Positions 37,847 through 46,030 of a stretch of 64,000 nucleotides of DNA are shown here, one piece after another. The notes under the pieces were generated by a model that was not told where the DNA came from, did no database searches, and saw only the letters and a list, made by a program, of their open reading frames with translations. Source of the DNA: Ruminimicrobiellum sp045223915 (GTDB lineage: Bacteria; Elusimicrobiota; Endomicrobiia; Endomicrobiales; Endomicrobiaceae); NCBI GenBank assembly GCA_045223915.1, contig JBGUZU010000042.1, positions 1 through 64,000 on the forward strand, written 5' to 3'. Made by a program: the position numbers and the translations under genes. How positions within the stretch are numbered: position 1 is the stretch's first letter; each line of letters starts with the position of its first letter.

Positions 37847-38683
37847 ATGAAAACAATTAGACAATTTTTGAAAACAAAATTTCCTGTGTTGATTAAAATA
37901 AAATATTTTATTCGTTCAATAATATTAAGAAATAATCTTAAATATATTGAACTTCATGTTGTTGACAGTTGTAATTTAAATTGCAAAGCATGTACACATT
38001 TTGCAAATATTTCGAAAAAAAATAATTTTATAGATGCAAGGATACTGGAACATCGGCTTAGCAGACTATACAAACTATTTACGGTAGAGAGAATAAGACT
38101 TTTAGGCGGAGAGCCTCTTCTTCATCCCGATATAATAAATGTTTTAAAGACAGCAAGACGAATTTTATCCTATTCCGTTATTGAATTGGTTACAAATGGT
38201 ATTTTGCTCAATAAAATGTCCAACGAATTTTTTGAGACATGCAATAAGAATAATATCAAAATAATTATATCTACATATCCTGTTTTGAAAAATAAAGGAG
38301 AAATTGAAAGGATTCTTTCTTCTTTTAAAATAAATTATGAATTTTTCCCGATGATATTTACATTTGTAGCAAATTTAAATCCTGAAGGAAATTCCAATAA
38401 AGAAGAAACTTTTAAAAATTGCGGACATAATTACTGCCGAATATTAAAAAATGATAATATTTATATTTGTCCTATATGTGCATACATAGATAAATACAAT
38501 GAATACTTTAATAAGAATATTCCTACAGGTAAGGGAATAAACATTTTTACAAGTTCGGCAAAACAAATTTTTAATTATTTGAAAGAACCGGAAGAAACTT
38601 GTAAATACTGTACAAATATTACCGAATACGTGGATTGGAGTTGTGGTACTCCGAAAGAAACAGATTGGAACGGTAAAATATAA
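37847..38683 (+). CDS. Radical SAM protein
   Basis: A 278-residue enzyme. C42, C46 and C49 in DSCNLNCKACTHF form the CxxxCxxC [4Fe-4S] site, and LLGGEPLLHPD is the SAM-binding GGE motif. A C-terminal cluster of cysteines (CGHNYC, CPICAY, CKYC) could hold an auxiliary cluster, as in SPASM-like proteins. It sits in the polysaccharide locus three genes away from the PqqD-like gene, so a link between the two is possible but not shown. Alternatively it may modify a sugar or an exported peptide. Confidence 0.85.
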   Translation: MKTIRQFLKTKFPVLIKIKYFIRSIILRNNLKYIELHVVDSCNLNCKACTHFANISKKNNFIDARILEHRLSRLYKLFTVERIRLLGGEPLLHPDIINVLKTARRILSYSVIELVTNGILLNKMSNEFFETCNKNNIKIIISTYPVLKNKGEIERILSSFKINYEFFPMIFTFVANLNPEGNSNKEETFKNCGHNYCRILKNDNIYICPICAYIDKYNEYFNKNIPTGKGINIFTSSAKQIFNYLKEPEETCKYCTNITEYVDWSCGTPKETDWNGKI

Positions 38684-38687
38684 ACTT

Positions 38688-39698
38688 ATGAATAATCCGA
38701 AAGTATCAATAATTATTCCGGTATACAATACAGAACAGTATTTAAGACAATGTCTGGATAGTGTTGTTAGTCAAACATTTAAAGATATTGAAATAATTGT
38801 CGTTAATGATAATTCTACCGATGGTAGTTATAATATTATCAAAGAATATGCTAAGAAAGATAATAGATTTATAGTTATAAATTTGACACAAACAAAAGGA
38901 CAAGGAAATGCAAGAAACGAAGGTTTAAAAATAGCAAAAGGAGAATATATAACATTTATAGATTCGGATGATTGGGTTAGGAACGATTTTGTGGAAGTTC
39001 TATATACCGAAATTAAAAGAGATGATTTAGATGTTATTTCCGCATCTCAATATTTTTATGATAATTTGCAAAAAAAAGTTGTTGATATAAAAACTATTCC
39101 GGCTAAAGTACTGAATAAAAGCGATATAGAAACCTTGCTGATTCCTGAAAAAGAATTTTTTATTATACCGGTATGGCAGAAAATTTATAAAAAACAGTTT
39201 TTAGATGATAATAAAATCAAATTTAAACTTTGTTGGCATGAGGATAATGTTTTTCATTTTGAAACACTTATCAAAACTACAAAAATAAAATTTATAGATG
39301 ATAAAATTTACTTTTATAGGATTAACAGAGAAAATTCTTCGGTATATGGATTGAACAGAGATTTTACACTGTTTAATGCTTTTGACGAATTAAAAAAAAT
39401 GTTAATAGAAAATGATAAATATGAAGAATATAAAAAAATTTACTATCAATATATATCTGCGCTGACAGCAAGAAAGTTGGTAAGTTTAAATTTACCATTC
39501 TCAAAATTAACAAGCTATTATAATAAATTTAAAAGTTTATATTATAACGAAGAGTTTGTTAACAATTTCAGTATAGCAAAATTAACTATAATGCTGAAAA
39601 TAGTAATGATATTATTTTATTTATGTCTTAAATTCAATATGAATTATATTGTTATTGGAAAATTTTGCAGAATAATAAAGAGAATAATAAAGAAATAA
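38688..39698 (+). CDS. GT2-family glycosyltransferase
   Basis: A 336-residue GT2 enzyme starting at the ATG four bases after the radical SAM stop, where the family domain begins (KVSIIIPVYNTEQYLRQC). It has VVNDNSTDGS and FIDSDDWVRND for nucleotide/metal binding. The C-terminus is hydrophobic and basic, perhaps for membrane association. Its first 40 residues are nearly identical to those of the GT2 genes at 40531 and 41533, suggesting local duplication. Confidence 0.88.
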   Translation: MNNPKVSIIIPVYNTEQYLRQCLDSVVSQTFKDIEIIVVNDNSTDGSYNIIKEYAKKDNRFIVINLTQTKGQGNARNEGLKIAKGEYITFIDSDDWVRNDFVEVLYTEIKRDDLDVISASQYFYDNLQKKVVDIKTIPAKVLNKSDIETLLIPEKEFFIIPVWQKIYKKQFLDDNKIKFKLCWHEDNVFHFETLIKTTKIKFIDDKIYFYRINRENSSVYGLNRDFTLFNAFDELKKMLIENDKYEEYKKIYYQYISALTARKLVSLNLPFSKLTSYYNKFKSLYYNEEFVNNFSIAKLTIMLKIVMILFYLCLKFNMNYIVIGKFCRIIKRIIKK

Positions 39699-39700
39699 TA

Positions 39701-40474
39701 ATGAACATAAAAATTGTAGTAGCAATGCATAAAAAATATAAGGTGCCTAAAGATGATATTTATTTGCCTTTACATGTGGGTGCCGAAGGTAAAGAAGACA
39801 TTGGCTTTACCGGAGATAATACAGGTGAAAATATATCAATAAAAAATCCCTTTTGGTGTGAATTAACCGGATTATATTGGGCATGGAAAAATTTAGATTA
39901 TGATTATCTTGGACTTGTTCATTACAGAAGACACTTCAAAGGAAAAACAAAAAGCAACGATAAACTTGCAACTGTAATAAAAAAGTCGGAAGCGGAAAAT
40001 ATATTAAAACAAACAGATGTTATTCTTCCGACAAAAAGACATTATTTCATAGAAACTTTATATTCTCATTATAAACATACTCACTATATAAAAGATTTGG
40101 AAACGACGAAACAGATAATAAAAGAAAAATATCCCGAATATTTAAATGCATTTAATTGTGTAATGAAAAGGAAATCAGCGCATATGTTTAATATGTTTGT
40201 TATGAAAAAAGATCTTGTAAATCAATATTGTTCGTTTATATTTGGTATTTTATTTGAACTTGAAAAGCAAATAAATATTTCAGACTATAATAGATATCAA
40301 TCAAGAGTTTTCGGCTTTGTTTCGGAACTTTTACTTGATGTGTGGATAGAAAAAAATGAATTAAAGTATATAGAAATTCCCGTTGTTAATATGGAAAAAA
40401 CAAATTGGTTAAAAAAGGGATATAGCTTTTTAATGGCAAAATTCTTTAACAAGAAATACGACGGAAGTTTTTAA
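39701..40474 (+). CDS. DUF4422 protein (putative capsular polysaccharide glycosyltransferase)
   Basis: A 257-residue protein. The family signature is IVVAMHKKYKVP at the start, then FWCELTGLYWAWKN and YLGLVHYRRHF. DUF4422 proteins occur in capsule/LPS loci and are thought to be glycosyltransferases. The ATG at 39701 is used because homology starts there, two bases after the upstream stop. Confidence 0.88.
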   Translation: MNIKIVVAMHKKYKVPKDDIYLPLHVGAEGKEDIGFTGDNTGENISIKNPFWCELTGLYWAWKNLDYDYLGLVHYRRHFKGKTKSNDKLATVIKKSEAENILKQTDVILPTKRHYFIETLYSHYKHTHYIKDLETTKQIIKEKYPEYLNAFNCVMKRKSAHMFNMFVMKKDLVNQYCSFIFGILFELEKQINISDYNRYQSRVFGFVSELLLDVWIEKNELKYIEIPVVNMEKTNWLKKGYSFLMAKFFNKKYDGSF

Positions 40475-40530
40475 AAGTAATATTATGTGTTATAATAAAA
40501 AATAATAAAGATTTTAATTTGGATCATGAA

Positions 40531-41508
40531 ATGGATAATGTAAAAGTATCAATCATAATTCCTGTATACAATGTAGAACAATATTTAAGACAATGTCTTG
40601 ATAGCGTGGTAAACCAAACACTTAAAGACATTGAAATTATTTGTATTGATGATGGTTCCTCTGATTCTTCTTTGGAAATCCTGCATGAGTATTCGAGTAA
40701 AGATTCGAGAATTAAAATTATAACCCAACAACATGAAGGTGCGGGTGCCGCAAGAAACAAAGGGTTAGCTGTTGCGAACGGTAAATATTTGTCTTTCTTG
40801 GATTCCGATGATTTTTTTGAGACTGATATGCTTGAACAGATGTACAATTGTTCCGAAAAATATAATACGGATATAGTTATTTGTAAATCAAATACTTTTG
40901 ATAACGGTAACATTAAAGAACAAAATAATATTAAAGATAAGTTACTCCCTAACAAAGAAGTTTTTTCCTCACTGGATATTCCTAAATATGCTTTTCAGTT
41001 TCATATGGGTTGGTGTTGGGACAAGTTATATAAAACTTCTTTCATAAAAGAAAAAGGTGTTTGTTTTCAAAACATAAGAAGGCATAATGATGCTTTCTTT
41101 GCACATATATCAATGATTAATGCTGAGAGAATATATGTTTTAAATAAAAGACTTGTATATTACAGAAAAAACAGAAATGCTTCAATCACACAAGCGAATA
41201 TAAAAAAAGATGAGTATATCTTTCTTTGTAAAGACATGTTAAAGGAAATAAAAAACTATCTGATTAAAAATAATTTATTTGAAATATTTAAACAAAGCTA
41301 TGTTAATTACTGCATGTTTACCGTTGCGGAACATTTTAAATTGTTGTCTTTTAAAACACAGGTTAATTTTAGAAAAATATTTGAAATAGAAAAGTGTAAC
41401 AGAAAATATTTTTATTCACTAAAATATTTTCGCATATATATTATATCGTCTTATAAAATATTAATATTATTATATAACTTAGTTTCTTTTCATAAGCGGT
41501 ATTTTTAA
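40531..41508 (+). CDS. GT2-family glycosyltransferase
   Basis: A 325-residue GT2 enzyme. A TTG at 40519 is in frame, but the ATG at 40531 directly precedes the conserved KVSIIIPVYNVEQYLRQC. Nucleotide loop IDDGSSDSS and metal site FLDSDDFFETD are intact. Middle copy of three similar GT2 genes (38688, 40531, 41533). Confidence 0.88.
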   Translation: MDNVKVSIIIPVYNVEQYLRQCLDSVVNQTLKDIEIICIDDGSSDSSLEILHEYSSKDSRIKIITQQHEGAGAARNKGLAVANGKYLSFLDSDDFFETDMLEQMYNCSEKYNTDIVICKSNTFDNGNIKEQNNIKDKLLPNKEVFSSLDIPKYAFQFHMGWCWDKLYKTSFIKEKGVCFQNIRRHNDAFFAHISMINAERIYVLNKRLVYYRKNRNASITQANIKKDEYIFLCKDMLKEIKNYLIKNNLFEIFKQSYVNYCMFTVAEHFKLLSFKTQVNFRKIFEIEKCNRKYFYSLKYFRIYIISSYKILILLYNLVSFHKRYF

Positions 41509-41532
41509 CATTTTAACGAACGGTTTTTAATA

Positions 41533-42495
41533 ATGAATAGTCCGGAAATATCAATAATCATTCCAATATATAATGCAGAGAAATATTTAAGACAATGTCT
41601 TGATAGCGTGGTAAGCCAAACTTTTAAGAATATTGAAATTATTTGCTTGAATGACGGTTCAATCGACAATAGCCATCAAATAGTCGAAGAATATCAACAA
41701 AAAGATAAAAGAATTATTCTTGTTGACTTAAAACAAAATAAAGGCATATCCCATGCAAGAAACGAAGGTGTTAAATTTGCAAAAGGAAATTATATTGCTT
41801 TTGTTGATTCCGATGATTATATAGAGCCTGATTATATTGAGTATCTGTATAATATTTTAAAAACTTTTGATTGTAAAATATCCGTTTGTCCTCATAATGT
41901 CATAAAAAAAGGTAACAAAAAGAAGGTTTTTGATATAAAAACGGATTATAAATTATCTTCTCAAGAATGTATAAAAAAACTTTTATATAATGACGGAATA
42001 GATACATCCGCATGGGCAAAACTTTACGACAAAACTTTGTTTGATAATACAAAATATCCTGAAGGAAAACTGTTTGAAGACACAGCAATTACATATAAAT
42101 TATTTATAAAAGCAAAAGAAGTAGCATGCGGTCATTTGGCAAAATATAATTATGTAGTAAGAGATAATTCTATCGTAACAAGAGAATTTGATAAATCAAA
42201 ACTTGATTTGATTGAAAATACGGATAATATGGCAACAGATATCGTTACTTTGTTCCCGAAATTACAAAAAGCGGCTTTAAGACGAAGAGTTTATGCGAGA
42301 TTCAGCACATTAAATCAGATGGCGGAAGTTGATAAAGATAACAAAGATGAAGTACAAAAAATGATAAAATTTATAAAAAAATATAAATGGAATATTTTAA
42401 CGGATATTAATGCTCCGATAAGAGATAAAATTGCAGTTTTATTAATGCAAATAAATTATAATTTGTATAAATATGTTTGGCAGAAATTAAAATAA
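41533..42495 (+). CDS. GT2-family glycosyltransferase
   Basis: A 320-residue GT2 enzyme with EISIIIPIYNAEKYLRQC, LNDGSIDNS and FVDSDDYIEPD. The C-terminal part contains GKLFEDTAITYKLF, a motif seen in capsule-type GT2 enzymes. Third of three related copies; its donor and acceptor are unknown. Confidence 0.88.
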   Translation: MNSPEISIIIPIYNAEKYLRQCLDSVVSQTFKNIEIICLNDGSIDNSHQIVEEYQQKDKRIILVDLKQNKGISHARNEGVKFAKGNYIAFVDSDDYIEPDYIEYLYNILKTFDCKISVCPHNVIKKGNKKKVFDIKTDYKLSSQECIKKLLYNDGIDTSAWAKLYDKTLFDNTKYPEGKLFEDTAITYKLFIKAKEVACGHLAKYNYVVRDNSIVTREFDKSKLDLIENTDNMATDIVTLFPKLQKAALRRRVYARFSTLNQMAEVDKDNKDEVQKMIKFIKKYKWNILTDINAPIRDKIAVLLMQINYNLYKYVWQKLK

Positions 42496-42535
42496 AATTA
42501 ATAAATAATATTGGATACTTAATGGGGCTCAAATA

Positions 42536-43636
42536 ATGAATGATTTGAATATTATTAATGTTTCGACTAAACAATCACGGAAGAATTTATTTCAAGTTGT
42601 AGAGAGAACCGGTGTTTCTTATAATTATGCACTTGGTAAAGTTATATATGATATATATTATTTGGCAAAAGAACTTAAGTTTAATCCTGTATACATTACA
42701 TGGATAACTTCAACTAAAAATAAATTTGAAAGTTTAAAAAAAAGATTAAAATATCAATATGATTGGTATAAAAGTTATAATAAAATAAAAAATAATTCTA
42801 TTGTTTTGTTACAACATCCGTTACACGCTGCAAACAATAAAATTTTAAAAAAATTAAAATATAAAAAAAATGTTAAATTTATCAGTGTTATTATAGATAT
42901 AGAAGAACTTAGATGTTACTATTATAATAACGATTTTGTCTACTATAAACAAGAATTTGAAACAATGTTGGAAATATCAGATATTTTAATAGTTCATAAT
43001 AATACAATGTTTAAGTATTTTGTCGATAAAGGAATATCGGAAAAGAAGCTTATAAATATTGAATCATTTGATTATTTACAAAAAAATGATAATGTTGTTG
43101 AATTTGAAAGATCGATATCTTTTGCAGGTAATTTGGATGTTATCAAATGCGGATTTATAGCTCAATTAAATAGACTAAAAAATATAAAAATAAATTTATA
43201 TGGAGTTAATTTCAACAACAGAGTATTAAATTCTGAAAATATTAAATATCACGGTTCTTTTCAACCGGATGAAATTTCTAAAAAGTTAGACAGAGGTTTC
43301 GGATTAGTTTGGGACGGAGACAGTATAGATTCTTGTTCAGGATATTTCGGACAATACTTAAAATACAACAATCCGCATAAACTTTCTTTATATTTATCTT
43401 GCGGTATTCCCGTTGTTATTTGGAAATATGCTGCACAAGCTGAATTTGTTAAAAAATATAATGTCGGTATATGTGTTGAAAATTTGCAGGAAGCAGAAAA
43501 TATTATAAGTAATATGAATGCAGATGATTACAATATCCTTACAGAGAATGTAAAGAAAATAAAACCTCTTTTATGCTCGGGACATTTTACAATTCAAGCA
43601 ATAAAGAAAGCCTTGGATTTGATAAATAAGAATTAG
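42536..43636 (+). CDS. Putative beta-galactofuranosyltransferase (WbbI-like)
   Basis: A 366-residue glycosyltransferase with GT-B features: ISFAGNLDVIKC, GFGLVWDGDSIDSCSGYFGQY and NNPHKLSLYLSCGIPVVIWKYAAQAEFV. This last segment strongly recalls WbbI-type beta-1,6-galactofuranosyltransferases (NPHK/SLYL...GIPVIVW). With glf upstream, transfer of galactofuranose is the best inference. It is the last gene of the plus-strand polysaccharide series and overlaps the convergent SPFH gene by four bases. Confidence 0.8.
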   Translation: MNDLNIINVSTKQSRKNLFQVVERTGVSYNYALGKVIYDIYYLAKELKFNPVYITWITSTKNKFESLKKRLKYQYDWYKSYNKIKNNSIVLLQHPLHAANNKILKKLKYKKNVKFISVIIDIEELRCYYYNNDFVYYKQEFETMLEISDILIVHNNTMFKYFVDKGISEKKLINIESFDYLQKNDNVVEFERSISFAGNLDVIKCGFIAQLNRLKNIKINLYGVNFNNRVLNSENIKYHGSFQPDEISKKLDRGFGLVWDGDSIDSCSGYFGQYLKYNNPHKLSLYLSCGIPVVIWKYAAQAEFVKKYNVGICVENLQEAENIISNMNADDYNILTENVKKIKPLLCSGHFTIQAIKKALDLINKN

Positions 43637-44418
43637 TCTTTATCACTCAACATTATCATTGAGTTTGATTTGTCGCCCAACATATATTTCGGCAAATGAC
43701 CGTCCCATTTCTCTATCCACTTCAAATTGATAACGGTTTGGTTGGAAGAATCTCTGAGTAATTTTTGTTTTTGTGCTTCCGCTTCCGCAAGTAAAATAAC
43801 TCTTTTCTTTTCTTCTTCCGCCTGCATTCTTTGATATTGTATCTTTTTAACTTTTTGCTCTTCTATCTGTTTTTCTTCGACTACTCTGTTAAATTCCGCG
43901 GTAAATTGTATATCAACGATATTTACGTTTTCTATTATTATGTTATATTCTTCGATTTTCTTTCTTAAGTTTTCTTCGATTGCCGCTCTTAAATTTTCTC
44001 TTTCCACGATAATATTTTCAACAGGTAACTTTGAAATTGCCGTTTTAGAAACTTCCTGTATTGCAGGATATATAACTTTTACAAAATAATCTTTACCGAT
44101 TTTTATATGAATGTCGTTAACTTTTTCGTAAACAGGTCTGAAATTTACAACTATTCTTGCTCTGACGGTCTGTAAATCTTTTGATGCGGAATCTGCTTCT
44201 ATTTCTTGTTTTTGAGTTTTTACATCATAGTTTACTACTTGATGAACAAAAGGTAATTTAGGGTATGTTCCTTGAGAAAAACTTTTGGTTTCACCTGTAA
44301 GAACATTTATTCTTACTCCTACAAAACCTACTTCAACTATAAAAAAGCTTGAAAGAGCTATAAAAGCTATTATTATGATTGCTGCTATGCCCAATATCAT
44401 TCCTGTATCTTTTTTCAT
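43633..44418 (-). CDS. SPFH/prohibitin-family membrane protein
   Basis: A 261-residue protein with one N-terminal membrane helix (MILGIAAIIIIAFIALSSFF), a Band 7/SPFH domain (VGVRINVLTGE through VDIQFTAEFNRVVEEKQ), and a Glu/Lys/Arg-rich coiled coil (about residues 185-230). Prohibitin-like proteins form membrane-associated rings and in other bacteria bind FtsH (HflKC); an FtsH-like protease is encoded at 7983 but not adjacent. A clear GGAGTAAGGA Shine-Dalgarno precedes the ATG. It lies downstream of rmlB, separated by repeat words. Confidence 0.9.
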   Translation of the reverse strand: MKKDTGMILGIAAIIIIAFIALSSFFIVEVGFVGVRINVLTGETKSFSQGTYPKLPFVHQVVNYDVKTQKQEIEADSASKDLQTVRARIVVNFRPVYEKVNDIHIKIGKDYFVKVIYPAIQEVSKTAISKLPVENIIVERENLRAAIEENLRKKIEEYNIIIENVNIVDIQFTAEFNRVVEEKQIEEQKVKKIQYQRMQAEEEKKRVILLAEAEAQKQKLLRDSSNQTVINLKWIEKWDGHLPKYMLGDKSNSMIMLSDKD

Positions 44419-44563
44419 TCCTTACTCCTTAAACCACAAATTGTTAAATTATAATCTATAAGCTTACTGTTTGTAGTTGTTTGTCGTTAAGCTATAAACT
44501 ATAAACCACAAACTATAAGCTAAAAAATCCATAGGATTTTTTTAATAAGCTGTAAGCTTTAAG
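44419..44563. repeat. Repeat-word spacer between rmlB and the SPFH gene
   Basis: Contains GTTTGTAGTTGTTTGTCGTT words, CTATAAACTATAAACC words and a hairpin with stem AAAAATCC/GGATTTTT (44522-44543). A second hairpin, AAATTGC/GCAATTT (44568-44585), lies just inside rmlB. No gene. Confidence 0.75.
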
Positions 44564-45601
44564 CTACAAATTGCTCCGCAATTTTTCCCACCAATCTTTA
44601 TTGTTCAAATACCACTCTATTGTTTTTTCTATTGCTTGTTCAAACTTATATTTAGGTTCCCAACCGAGTTCTTCTTTTATCTTTGTTGCATCTATGGCAT
44701 ATCTTCTGTCATGTCCTAATCTGTCTGCAACATATTTTATTAAAGAACTGTCTTTACCTAAATATTTTAAAATTGTGTCGGTAATATACTTGTTTGTCTT
44801 TTCATTGTTACCGCCGACATTATAAATTTCACCGTTTTTGCCTTTATGTAATACGGTATCTATTGCGGAACAATGATCTTCTACGAAAAGCCAATCTCTT
44901 ATATTTAATCCGTCACCATACAAAGGCACTTGTTTATTATCGAGTGCATTTGTAATAAATAACGGAATCAATTTTTCCGGGAATTGATAAGGCCCGTAGT
45001 TGTTTGAACATCTTGTAATATTAACATTAAGTCCGAAAGTGTGGTGATAAGCCATAACCAACAAATCCGCACTTGCTTTACTTGCCGAATACGGACTGTT
45101 CGGAGAGAGGGGAGTTTTTTCCGTAAAAAATCCCGTTTTTCCGAGTGAACCGTAAACTTCATCGGTAGATATTTGGAAAAATTTTTCTATTTTATATTTT
45201 TTCGCAACTTCCAAAAGATTTTGTGTTCCCAAAACATTCGTTTTTACGAATATATCCGGATTGGTTATACTTCTGTCGACATGAGATTCCGCAGCAAAAT
45301 TTATTATTACATCTATTTTATTATCGGAAACGATTTTATCAACTAATTTGTTATCTGCAATATCGCCTTTTACAAACAAATAATTCGGATTATCTTTTAC
45401 ATCATCCAAACTTTTAATGTTGCCTGCATAGGTCAACAAATCAAGATTAACAATTTTATAATCCTGATGTTTGTTTAACATGTATCTTACAAAATTACTT
45501 CCTATAAAACCCGCACCGCCCGTCACCAAAATTCGCTTCCGCAAATTTGGAAGATTGGAAGATTGGATGATTGGATGATTGGATGAAAAAGAGTCTTTCA
45601 T
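44564..45601 (-). CDS. rmlB: dTDP-glucose 4,6-dehydratase, with repeat-encoded N-terminal extension
   Basis: An extended SDR enzyme converting dTDP-glucose to dTDP-4-keto-6-deoxyglucose, a precursor of rhamnose and other deoxysugars. Rossmann motif TGGAGFIGS, STDEVYGSLG, YSASKASADLL (catalytic Y-xxx-K) and NNYGPYQFPEKLIPLF are diagnostic. The only ATG (45601) lies one base after the stop of the four-helix-bundle gene and would add an extension (SSNHPIIQSSNLPN) encoded by the 8-nt repeat. A TTG at 45544 next to the Rossmann fold is the other candidate start. The C-terminus (EKLRSNL, TAG) is also encoded by a dispersed hairpin. rmlA, rmlC and rmlD are not in the window. Confidence 0.93.
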   Translation of the reverse strand: MKDSFSSNHPIIQSSNLPNLRKRILVTGGAGFIGSNFVRYMLNKHQDYKIVNLDLLTYAGNIKSLDDVKDNPNYLFVKGDIADNKLVDKIVSDNKIDVIINFAAESHVDRSITNPDIFVKTNVLGTQNLLEVAKKYKIEKFFQISTDEVYGSLGKTGFFTEKTPLSPNSPYSASKASADLLVMAYHHTFGLNVNITRCSNNYGPYQFPEKLIPLFITNALDNKQVPLYGDGLNIRDWLFVEDHCSAIDTVLHKGKNGEIYNVGGNNEKTNKYITDTILKYLGKDSSLIKYVADRLGHDRRYAIDATKIKEELGWEPKYKFEQAIEKTIEWYLNNKDWWEKLRSNL

Positions 45602-46000
45602 ATTATTTCAAAAAACCTCTTAATTTATTTATTTTTTTTGAAAGCATTTCTATACTTTCGTTTATGTTTGTATCTTCTTTTATATATTGTAATTCTATAC
45701 AAATATCCAATATAGCTTTTACTTCCATCAATGAGCCAAATGCTATTGTTAAGAAATTTAGAAAATCTTTTTTGCTTTTTCGTCCTTTTCCTTCAGCAAT
45801 ATTTAAGGATATTGATGTTACTGCTCTTTTTAGTTGTAATTTTAAATTAAATTCTTCTGATTTTGGAAGAGAATCAGCGATTACATATATTTTTTTTATT
45901 AACTTTATACTATCGTTCCATATTTCTAAATCTTTATATGTATTCACTTTAAAATTCCTATTTGCTTCTAATCTTCTAATCCTCTAATCTTCTAATCTTC
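45548..46000. repeat. Inverted 8-nt phrase arrays flanking four-helix-bundle gene A
   Basis: The left array at 45548-45586 is a tandem run of GATTGGAA/GATTGGAT. The right array at 45966-46000 is CTAATCTTCTAATCCTC, the same phrase family in the opposite sense. The two can pair with G-U wobbles, placing the whole four-helix-bundle gene in the loop of a long stem. A GGAAATTAGC/GCTAATTTCC hairpin adjoins on the right. Confidence 0.75.
45603..45947 (-). CDS. Four-helix-bundle protein, S23/IVP family (copy A)
   Basis: A 114-residue protein of the family first met as ORFs in 23S rRNA intervening sequences and related to the Avd accessory protein of diversity-generating retroelements. Signature segments are YKDLEIWNDSIKLI, LPKSEEFNLKLQLKRA, SISLNIAEGKGR and FLNFLTIAFGSLME. 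The start codon is GTG (45945-45947) behind AGGAA. No 23S rRNA, reverse transcriptase or variable repeat is near. About 83 percent of residues are identical to copy B at 49525 (19 differences in 114 by my count). Its stop is one base from the rmlB ATG. Confidence 0.92.
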   Translation of the reverse strand: MNTYKDLEIWNDSIKLIKKIYVIADSLPKSEEFNLKLQLKRAVTSISLNIAEGKGRKSKKDFLNFLTIAFGSLMEVKAILDICIELQYIKEDTNINESIEMLSKKINKLRGFLK

Positions 46001-46003
46001 AAT

Positions 46004-46030
46004 ATGGAAATTAGCTTTGCTAATTTCCAT
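46004..46030. terminator. Perfect 12-bp hairpin containing a stop codon
   Basis: Arms ATGGAAATTAGC and GCTAATTTCCAT pair perfectly around TTT. The stop codon of the GNAT gene (plus-strand CTA at 46020-46022) lies in the right arm. Same GC-TTT-GC loop as the dispersed family, but a unique stem. Likely terminator or 3' stabiliser of the ceramide operon transcript. Confidence 0.7.

Noticed and set aside
37799..37864. Upstream extension of the GT8 gene to 37864
   Set aside because: It would overlap the divergent radical SAM gene's start, and the family sequence begins at the ATG at 37798.
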